64,000 nucleotides of DNA from Tetrapyrgos nigripes. Taxonomy: Eukaryota > Basidiomycota > Agaricomycetes > Agaricales > Campanellaceae. Below the pieces are notes generated by a model that saw only the letters and a list, made by a program, of their open reading frames with translations, did not search any database and was not told the origin of the DNA. Position 1 is the first letter of the stretch, and the number at the start of each line of letters is the position of its first letter. Location of the stretch: assembly GCA_013368315.1 (NCBI GenBank), contig JAACJM010000006.1, forward strand, positions 868,001-932,000, written 5' to 3'. The position numbers and the translations under genes are program-made. Positions 55,846-64,000 of the stretch are shown piece by piece.

Positions 55846-57040
55846 ACACAACCCACTTTGACAGATTTGTTGACTATTGAGTAAGGCTCCAACCAATTAC
55901 ATTACGATTACTCAAAATCCAGTAATTAATTGGAATTGGTAATTAACATATTAGTAATCAATTATAATGAGTAATTAATTAGTTTCCCAACTCACTAAAA
56001 TGGCATGCCACAGAAGGTTGTTCTGGTGGTCCTAAAGTGCCATTATCCATGTCATTTGTGGTTTCAAGTTATTATCATAAGCTGGATGTGCCAATGCATA
56101 GTGATTGTACATCTATGGTCTGCCTTGTGATGACTAATTTCTATTTGTCATGTCTTTATCACATGAAAGTTAGTAGTTATGATGAGGTTTGGCCTTTGTA
56201 TGGTCAATCCTGCAGTGTGAAGAGTAAATTGTAGTATTATTAGATGACTACAAGTCAGTATGAAGTAGACTTGAGGCACTTGGCTGAGCCTTCTGCTACT
56301 CTGACCTGAAACTAATTAATTACTGATCACTACCAACTAATTACCCATTACTGGGTTTACCATAATCTAATTGTAATTTTAATTGGATAAAACTGATTAA
56401 ATCAGTAATTAATTGGAATTGGTTGGAGCCTTACTATTGAGTCTTCAGCTTCTATTTTCTACTCTTATGCTCGGGATACCGAGGTGAGCAGGATTTTTGA
56501 CGATGTCAGTGCCAAACTGACTCTGCTTGCACCCACCAACAAAGCTGTAATGGCTCTTGCGCGAAAACCGTGCGTCTACCTTTCTCTGGATTTATGTTTT
56601 TCTCTGACACCCTTGCTGCATGTAGACATCAAGGCCCGGAAAAACCTGACGAAGATATCGCCATCCCAGAAGAGCAGTTTGACAGGGAGTCGAAGGAGAA
56701 CATCCGACGATGGGTTTCGGCGCATGTCATTCCTGTGCGTTTACTGGGCTCTTCCTTTCTGACCTCGTTATTGACCTTGCCTCTCCAGCAATCGCTTCCT
56801 ATACTTCAGCTCGGCTCACTGGACACTCTGCTTGACGGCAAGTCCATCAGCATTTCCAAGGACAAGCATGCAGGCTCGTCGGCCCTTGAGTGGCAGAAGG
56901 TCCTCGTTGAGGATGGTCTTCGTATCACTGGGATGAAAGAGGTGTCTTTTTCTTAGTCTTTCATTTCCTTCCGCTCAATGTTGATACAGGCTGCTAATGG
57001 TGTACTATACATCCTTGACGGTATAATTGACCCCAACTAG
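55846..57040 (+). pseudogene. Fasciclin (FAS1) gene, copy 2, 5'-truncated and split by a MITE
   Basis: It lacks the start codon and signal peptide: homology to copy 1 begins inside exon 1 (acacaacccactttgac). A 552-bp MITE interrupts the codons for TIESSAS. Downstream, exons and introns match copy 1: KLTLLAPTNKAVMALARKP, ENIRRWVSAHVIP, LGSLDTLLDGKSISISKD, and the same ILDG-x-IDPN end with the stop at 57038-57040. Introns keep GT-AG. With no start and an insertion it is not expected to give a secreted protein. The remaining exons are ~97% identical to copy 1 by eye. Confidence 0.88.
55882..56433. mobile_element. 552-bp hAT-like MITE in the fasciclin relic
   Basis: The ends are TAAGGCTCCAACCAATT and AATTGGTTGGAGCCTTA, a perfect 17-bp inverted repeat. 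The 8-bp target duplication ctattgag is at 55874-55881 and 56434-56441. Copy 1 shows the empty site (ctatcgag near 20454). The interior is AT-rich (taattaattgg words) and non-coding. 8-bp duplication and end sequence fit hAT. Confidence 0.93.
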
Positions 57041-57160
57041 TCAACTATCTCCACGTGTATTTTGTCCTTGTCATTTACGAGTGTAATCCACATGTACCCT
57101 ACATTCCGATATATTACCTTGCATTGTTATACCTCTCCTTTAATGTGCCCATTTATGACG

Positions 57161-58668
57161 TCAGATCTCTCCTCTCCAAAACCCTCGTCCACCCCGACTC
57201 GGTCTCCGACCTCTATCAGTGTGTTTCGCATTTTCCGCTCGAAACAATCCCTCCAGTCCTTTAATTTGCCCTTGCCAAACCTTCCGTCCTAGCTCCACCA
57301 ACTTGTCCAAAAACTCTCCAGACCGCTCTGAGTCTTTCAGCTCCTCCGTCGTCACAACAAAATCAAAATCCTCCAAATTCAAGAACCTTCCCGTTCCGTC
57401 TTGACCTCCAAACGTCAATTCTTCCCAAATTTCTTTCAATTTCGTCAAGAACTCTTCTTGTCGGTGACCCTCCACCCCTCTCCCAACCCCGTGCGCAACG
57501 AGATAAAAGCTGCCTCGCTTCGCATGCATCGTGAGCGGCTTCACCGTCTCCACTCTCTCACAAAGCAAATCAAAGAATCTGATAGTCTTCGAGGTGAGGA
57601 TACGCTCCATAATAGACATCTTCATCACTATCTTGCCGCCAGGACGAATATAACCGAGTGCAATTACCAGTTGAGATAAGAGTAGCTGATCAACCTCCCA
57701 TCTGATATCGTCATTCTTCCGGACGTGGCTGCACCCGAGGAGAATCAGGTCGAATTTTTTGGAAGGACCTGAGGCGCCGAGCTGGTCTTCCAGGCGAAGG
57801 AAGGCAGAACCCGTCGTGCCAGTGCTGCTATTAAATGTCGCTGTCGCAGGATCGACTGCGAGGTTGTACTTCGTAAGATTGACGAAATGAAGTGTAAAGC
57901 GTTCCAACAACCCTTCTTCAAGAGCGGAGTCATACCCTCCTTGATCCACTGGAAGAGATATCCCGACTCCTGTAGCGTTTTTGTTTTTCTTCAAGATGTA
58001 GGAGGAGAATCCTCCGGGACAACATCTATTCCACGTACATCAGCCATATGTCGAAATATCAATGGCGAGTCGCAGCACTGTACGAGCAAAGGACTCACGA
58101 CTCACCCAAGATCCAAAAATCGAAACGATCCAGCCTCCTGAGATCTGGGAATACACTCTGTTGCACGATCTATCTCTCCAAATACTTTTTGCATCTTTCG
58201 ATACCAATTGGAGTTGAGCTCGGCACTAGCATTATCGGCGACATGGCGTTCTTGGGCGAAATAATTGTCCAGATTTTCGTCCTGCCAGCCCTAAGTAGAT
58301 CAAAGATAACGTGGATGTATATAGCGTGGGCGAGACTAAGTCGTGTGTAAAGCCCATAGACATACCTTCTTCTTCAACTTCAATAGGTACTCCAAATCTG
58401 AAGCGCCACGAGCAATGAGCTGATCAGATAGCTTCCACATTCGATTAAACGTATCGTTTGAAGCTTGAGCTTGACCTCGTTCATCGCGACTAGCTGACTG
58501 CGTATCGCTGAACGATGAGGGAAAGGCCTGGGTCTCAGAGCCTGAGTCATGATCGATAGGTGAAACAGGACTCTTCGGACCCCGCGGAGCGACTGTAGCT
58601 GTAGAGATACTCAGCCCTTCAATCACAGCTCCCAGATTATGATCCAGTTTGTATGACTCGTTGAACAT
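57161..58668 (-). CDS. FtsJ-like SAM-dependent methyltransferase, copy 2
   Basis: The start at 58668 gives MFNESYKLDHNLGAVIEGLS. Exons join as in copy 1: MWKLSDQLIARGASDLEYLL to LKKK, then GWQDENLDNYFAQERHVADN to FRFLDLG, then CCPGGFSSYILKKNKNATGV. The SAM motif FLDLGCCPGGFS is intact. The motif IV region reads FDLILLGCSHV, so the Asp seen in copy 1 (LLDGHH) is Gly; the lysine strand is GGKIVMKM. The C-terminal ~125 residues (from about TIRFFDLLCERVETVKPLTM onward) are nearly identical to copy 1, while the N-terminal two thirds have diverged strongly. It ends in the same RG-rich tail. The frame is open, so it is probably expressed, but catalytic competence is doubtful. Confidence 0.8.
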
Positions 58669-59081
58669 CTTGCTAACAGTGGCGACGAAGATGGTCAGAA
58701 GTTGGTGAAAGCAGAAAGACACACGAGTCAGGCCAGGCCAGGCAGTGTCATTGAATTTAAGGTTTACAACAGATCAGAGACGCCCACAAGTAGTAGACAG
58801 CTCACTGCTGTACTAAGTGTACATAAAGCGCTTCTTAAGCCTTAGTTCTGGCCAGGTGACAGAAAATCAAAGGCTACTTATGTATTGGGAAGACTATGAA
58901 TGCATACACGAGTCACCCAGAAGAGGAGAAACTGTGATTCTGGAAACGTAGCGAAGTTTCTGAGCGCTTAATGAGGTGGTACATGGTATACATTGCTGTG
59001 ACAGAGGGTTGAGGGTTGAGTGCTGTGTAGGATAGGATGAAATTATGCAAACGCACTTACAGGTGCGCTAGTATCCATCGA

Positions 59082-60109
59082 TTACTTCCCCTTGATATGC
59101 GCAGGTGCGTACTGTTTCAAGAAAGAGACAAAATCCGGCACGGCGTTGACCTCCTTGACTATAAAGTCTCTCCAACTCCTCATACTTCCGGTGCAGGAAC
59201 CAATGCCACAATAAGCTTTATCAAGGTCCTCGAAGACAGCGTCAGATTGTTTCAGCTTGGAGATATCATTCCTGAAGATATCTTGGAATTCAGTGACTTT
59301 GGAGTACCATTGACTATGATGACTGTGATTGGAGCTGAAAGTTGTTTTCGATTTTCGAGTGTGATTGCCGTTGATCGAAGACATCATTGAGCAAACGGAA
59401 TCAAGACATTTTTGCCAGCGTTCTTTGTACAAGGTCTAAGATCAACATTCTGCGGATCAGTACTTGGACTGCAGTTCAAGTAGCAAGAGAGATTACCCAA
59501 GGAATATACATGTACTGAGGTATGACATTCACCACATCTGTGAGCGGTCTGCCAATCAACAGCGGGGCGACTAAAGCGATTAGAAACGGATAGTGGTGCT
59601 TCGCGGCAAATCCAAATATTTCGGGAGCATTACTGGAAACATATTCTCTAAGTAGCAGTAACGACTTGGAAATCAGAATCCGTGACAGTTCATGAAAGAT
59701 AGAGACGCACTTTATTTTGAGCGAACAAAGGCTCATCGCAAAATACACTTCATATTTCTCCGCAGCCTCCGCCACTTTAAGTAGTTTGCTGAAAGACATG
59801 TCATTGAGGCCGGGATGTCTCTGAGGATAGACGAAAGGAAAGAGCAATTCTAGAGTGGCAGCAGATTCAGATAGCGGAACAATCTCTCCTTCCGCAGTTG
59901 GGGTATTCGCCGGAGGAAATCCTCCAGAACAAAATTCGAGATTCCTTTTGTGAAGATGAAAGAGGACACCATCGGAGGAAGAAACGATTACATCGCCCCC
60001 GGAATCCGAGTTGACTGTCAGGATTCAGGAAGAGTCAACAGAAGCCCGAGACTATAGATGTAGACGGTGGCTTACAACGAGCTGAAGTATTGTCCTTGGT
60101 GTCTGACAT
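59082..60109 (-). CDS. BTB/POZ-domain protein, copy 2, intact
   Basis: BTB domains dimerise and recruit partners such as cullin ligases; this Agaricomycete type often has a fold only. The start at 60109 (MSDTKDNTSAR) is spliced across a first intron to FNSDSGGDVIVSSSDGVLFH, then LHKRNLEFCSGGFPPANTPT, LLFPFVYPQRHPGLNDMSFS, LLKVAEAAEKYEVYFAMSLC and, after an intron, REYVSSNAPEIFGFAAKHHY and PLTDVVNVIPQYMYIPW. Further exons give YKERWQKCLDSVCS and DFIVKEVNAVPDFVSFLKQY, ending at 59082. No stops or shifts are seen, in contrast to copy 1. The C-terminal splice pattern is my best fit and could vary by a few codons. Confidence 0.78.
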
Positions 60110-60442
60110 GGTTGAAGGATCGATGGGCAAGACTAGGTACCGCGTCACGATCTTCTTCAGACTTCCCACGATCGACTGCTCGCACCAAAGGAGGTTGTGC
60201 AGTCTTGTCGTCGACAGTCTGTCAGCCTGGACAGACACAGAGCCCCGAGTTGGAATACCTAGTTACTCGTCGATGCCCCAGCCGCTGACTAGTCAGTCAT
60301 TGTCATTTTAAACCCAAAGAGACCAGAATTCAATTCTAATACTAACGATACAGCCAAAAGATGAACAATAATAGAGAATAAGATATTATAAGCAACATAC
60401 ATAGTGATAAATAGTCCAAAGGATCGTGTAGAGTAGGAGCGT

Positions 60443-62344
60443 CTAAAGCACTGCTTTTACTGATAATAGCTGCTCTATCGTATCTCTCAACACGCTCGCA
60501 AAAGTATTCCATGACTTTTCCGTGTGGTAGTTGGACGCGCCTTGAATGTTGATGGTCAGCTCCCCGTCGTAATCCCACGAGTGCACCACATATGAAGGAG
60601 TGTCCGCAACCCGCACACCAAAGTGCCAATCATGCACAGCGAATGCAGTGTTGGGCGTCTGCCAAGCGACTGATGGGCGGAAGGGAGTAAACCAATCCAG
60701 CCTCTCCAGATTACCCAGTGATGAAGGCACCACACCGGCAGGACCAATCACGGCTTGGAGGATGGTACGAGCCGTATCTTCACCCATGTTTGCACTGACG
60801 TGGTACATATGAGGCGTTGCCTATGTAGAATATCCGTCGGTAAGCATGCAAAATCCAAAATCTGGAAAGAGGGATCGTACCTTGGCTCCTTCTTTGAGCA
60901 GTTTCTGCGTGTTAGCACAAAGTCCTTTCCAGAATGTTTGTGGTCCCAGGTTCTTGATGAATGTACCATCTGGTCCGAGCTGCATACATTTGCGAACAGC
61001 GGCCATGTCGTGGTAGGTAGGAAATCCCAGGTTAACAATGCCTGCAGTCCCAGTGTTTCCAGTGAGACTAGCCCAATAAGGCGAAAGGAATTCGCGCTAA
61101 ATAAATCGAATTTCTCGTCAACAAAACGTTCCTGAGAGCCTAATTTCCGACCTACCAGTGCCACAATGTTACCCAGTAGCGGGAAGCCTTCAGCTGACTC
61201 ATACTGACTGACGAGTTGAGCATACTGCTCTGGACTCTTCTCCTTTGCCAGTCGCAGCAGACTCTCCAACTCCGCCAAAATGAGTATAGAGTTGATAGCA
61301 ACAGTGGCAGTTACCCGGTGGCGTTTACAAGCGAAATTGAAGGCCTTTGTTTGCTCCTTAGACAAAGCGACACGGGCATCGATACTCTCAGGACGACCGG
61401 GGATCCGCTCTACAGCTGGCCTGGTGAAGAGGGTCTGAATATGAAACATTTCAGAGAAAACCAAAAGATTGATAGAAAAGATTACGCACCGATGGTGGTG
61501 GAGGTTTGGCGACAACATCCCCAGTGTTTGGAATGATTTCGATAGCCGACGGAGGTAGCCTTGTGACCTCTTCACCCCATGGCAAAGCGCTCCAAGTTGG
61601 TGCCGAACCATCCAGAGCTGCCTGAAGACAACGATAGTACTGGTCGATGACGGGGAACATGCCTCGTCCGTCTGTCAGCCAATGAGGACCGGAGATCCTG
61701 ATTCATAAGATTAATTGAGTAAAGAAACGCGCTGATGAGACGAAGATGAGACTCACATAATGATCCACCGATCATGTTCGCGGTTCTTCACGAGATGTAA
61801 CTCCAAGCCATATCGCCCATCAGCAGGTTTCCAGTAAGTCTCCTTCAACACTTGCTGGCCCTCGGCAAAATTGACTGATTCCGTCCTCCAAAAAATTGTC
61901 TCATCGGCCCACTTCTTCACCAACGACAGATCTCCCGACGTCGGTTTTTCGTAAGTGAACGTGTAAGCGTTGGGCTCACCACATTCGAGAGGGGCTGTCC
62001 GTAGGGCGGTCCAAGGAGTCTTGTGGCGGAGACTCATCCATGCGCTACGGGCGTATGGTTCGAATTCTTCTTTCGTCAACGAAGCCTTAAGCTCGAGGTC
62101 GCCTATGGCAATAATTTGGCCGTATCCGGCACAATGTTGCCTGAAGGAAGAGCGAGGATGATCAGAATCGAGACCCGTGAAAGACGACGAACACTCACAT
62201 CTGTGCTGCTGATAGCCTCTCTCTACCGTGTAGTCGTCGAACATAATGCACGCCGTCGGTTGTAGTGAAGTGAAGAGAGGGAAGAGAAGGAGTGATTTGA
62301 TTCGAAACCGAGGGCCTAGAGTACACTTGCTGAACCAGAGCCAT
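60443..62344 (-). CDS. CoA-dependent acyltransferase-like protein (condensation-domain fold, HxxxD)
   Basis: Such enzymes acylate alcohols or natural-product hydroxyls using acyl-CoA; the fungal group includes Tri3-like and alcohol acetyltransferases. The start at 62344 (MALVQQVYSRPSV) joins through an intron donor near 62196 to QHCAGYGQIIAIGDLELKAS, then SLRHKTPWTALRTAPLECGE and KPADGRYGLELHLVKNREHD. The next exon restores ISGPHWLTDGRGMF, the HxxxD catalytic motif. Later exons hold TRPAVERIPGRPESIDARVA, FACKRHRVTATVAINSILIL, GIVNLGFPTYHDMA-like sequence, PFRPSVAWQTPNTAFAVHDW and HSWDYDGELTINIQGASNYH, ending at 60443. An alternative open frame (MFDDYTVERGY) overlaps exon 1 but fails the splice phase. 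The substrate and any pathway are unknown; no adjacent biosynthetic genes are seen. Confidence 0.8.
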
Positions 62345-64000
62345 TTTGGAATTAGAAAACCGAAGAAGAGACGACAATAGATAAAAGTAAGGTAACTGGG
62401 GGGAGGATAGAAGAACGGAATGGGGAGGTTCAGGTGGGAAAAGCCTTATAAATAAACACGAATTTCCAATGAACACAAGTCTTGGGGTTGCCACATATAT
62501 CCGGCACCACTACTACTGTTTGCAATTGACTGACCAAGGTGATTACATGCATACTTACCAACTAAACATTATCTTCGGATATGGACAACAACACGGCACC
62601 GCAACGTCTACAAATCAGAGCCGGAAAATCAGTGATTATTGCAGTGGCGATTCATCTCGGTGGACTTACAGATAGAGGGCTAATAGAACGGCCGTAAGAA
62701 AAGTACGGCCGCTGTCATGGCTCGAGGTGGAGCATCCACTTTTATGAAGAGCATTCCAGTATTATACTCTGGAGTCCATACAGTGCCTAACGAACATACT
62801 CTTATGTGCTCTAACCAGAGGCACGGAGAGGAAGATGGAGGAGTGATGCAGGAAGAAGAAAGAAGAGAAACTACTCACGTGGAGCAAACCACATGGAAGC
62901 CGAAGGTGAGGTGGTTATTTATGGGGATGTAAATTCACGTGTAGGCGATTAACAGAAGGATTTTCAATTTATTTATGACGACATACATTCTACTAAGAGA
63001 TCTCGATAACAGCAAGCCACAATATTCTTCGTCGTTTGTTACAGTCTAAACACCCATCGAAAGCCATGATGCACTGGACTAGTGAAGAGGGAATCACTTG
63101 TAAGTACTTTACCAAACGTATCTCGAGGAAGCCTTTCCGGCATGGCGAGTGCTTGAGCCCAGACTAGTAAGCAGACTTTACAGGACCTTACCCCTCTAGC
63201 CAAGCCTTTCCCGACGACTACTTTTTTCAAGTTTGATCCGAAGACTCGCTGTGCCTGTCAGTCCCGGTCTGGATTCAACATATCGACCCAAACGATAGTT
63301 TTCAACTGAGCTCGTCAAGTCTTTGAGAACGGAGCCAATAGCCAGCTGTTGCGTACTTATCTGCCTGACACTGATAATTACCGACGAATGCAGCTCGAAA
63401 CATCATGTCAAGCTGTGGTAGCTGGCAATGGTATGGATTGGTCATGGATGATGGCAGTGTCATAAGTCTGCGCTTTCATTTTGAAAATCAACATCAATAT
63501 AAAGTGTCAAGTGTTTCTGGGGCGGAAGTCGCCAGCCCGGCATATATAGTCAGCATACATAGTCAGCGTGTGCAACTTGTCTCCATCAATATGATGATAC
63601 TGTAGGCGAAAAGCAATGATGTGAGGAGCACGCTTGCAGGGGAATATCATTTGCACTGGTGCCCGCACAATTCCACGATGCTCCATCTTGTCTTTGCATT
63701 GTCTTTTCAAAATCAGTTGTCGGCCATCGGCATCGACGAGCTTGTGGACACTCACGTATGCGTAAGTACTACATGTACACTTGATTACTGTACGGCGTCG
63801 GTCTGAGGTTGCAATATGTCGGTGCGGGCCACTGTATACAGCGGCATGTACGAGTCCTTATCCCATTGCACAGATGCAATAGACTCTGGAGAGGTGGATG
63901 TAGGTCATGGACTAGGCACTGGGGACTGGTCCGTTGCTCGACGAAGGAGAAGGTGCTTGGTGCCGAGTCTGCCGAGCTGACAGAATAGAATATATTTTCC
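62345..64000. other. Window end, no gene recognised
   Basis: About 1.65 kb upstream of the acyltransferase. Short open frames on both strands have no recognisable motifs. A small hairpin (cggccgta ... tacggccg) lies at 62689-62711. The first few hundred bp presumably include the acyltransferase promoter. Confidence 0.45.

Larger units (their letters stand above)
55846..60335 (+). repeat. Segmental duplication, copy 2
   Basis: Collinear with 20422..30490 after removing inserted elements: fasciclin relic, methyltransferase, BTB gene in the same order and orientation. It contains one extra insertion (MITE at 55882..56433). Confidence 0.85.

Noticed and set aside
61753..62244. Alternative acyltransferase start at MFDDYTVERGY
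   Set aside because: Its frame does not match the acceptor phase of the next exon; the MALVQQVYSRP frame does.
63507..63755. 82-codon minus-strand frame near the window end
   Set aside because: No recognisable motif or supporting context.

Overview
The window reads as nuclear DNA of a mushroom-forming basidiomycete (Agaricomycetes). Genes are split by many short GT-AG introns of about 45-95 bp. The host gene set is typical of that group: an AA14-type copper oxidase, RTA1-like and multi-pass membrane proteins, a secreted fasciclin protein, a BTB protein and a Zn2Cys6-type regulator. The repeats are also fungal: Copia and Gypsy retrotransposons and a tnp2-like DNA transposon.

Layout. (1) 0.3-20 kb is a gene-rich arm: a VPS9-domain Rab5-type exchange factor, an RTA1-like membrane protein, a multi-pass membrane protein of unknown function, an AA14-like oxidase with two micro-exons and a 1-nt lesion, an intron-bearing tRNA-Thr(AGT), a fungal transcription factor and an epoxide hydrolase. 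(2) 20.3-30.5 kb is copy 1 of a duplicated block: fasciclin gene, FtsJ-like methyltransferase and BTB gene. The BTB gene is broken by a 266-bp MITE and a 5.7-kb Copia element, and the Copia carries a nested hAT-like MITE. (3) 30.5-55.5 kb is repeat-rich and has no intact host gene. It holds a tnp2-like transposon split by a 7.9-kb Gypsy element, the tail of a second Gypsy with a long accessory frame, a ~150-bp minisatellite, and decayed transposase-like genes with another hAT-like MITE. (4) 55.8-60.3 kb is copy 2 of the block. Here the fasciclin gene is truncated and split by a hAT-like MITE, while the methyltransferase and BTB genes look intact. (5) 60.4-62.3 kb holds a CoA-dependent acyltransferase; the rest is non-coding as far as I can see.

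The strongest overall signal is repeat decay at CpG. In-frame stops in the elements are mostly TGA where an arginine CGA is expected. Catalytic aspartates are lost by the same kind of change. The LTR pairs differ mainly by transitions, many at CpG. Gene sequence beside the Copia 5' LTR has also lost CpGs compared with its paralogue. The two copies of the block are degenerating reciprocally (fasciclin intact only in copy 1, BTB only in copy 2), and the methyltransferase pair shows an abrupt step in identity that suggests gene conversion. No multi-gene defence or biosynthetic system is evident.
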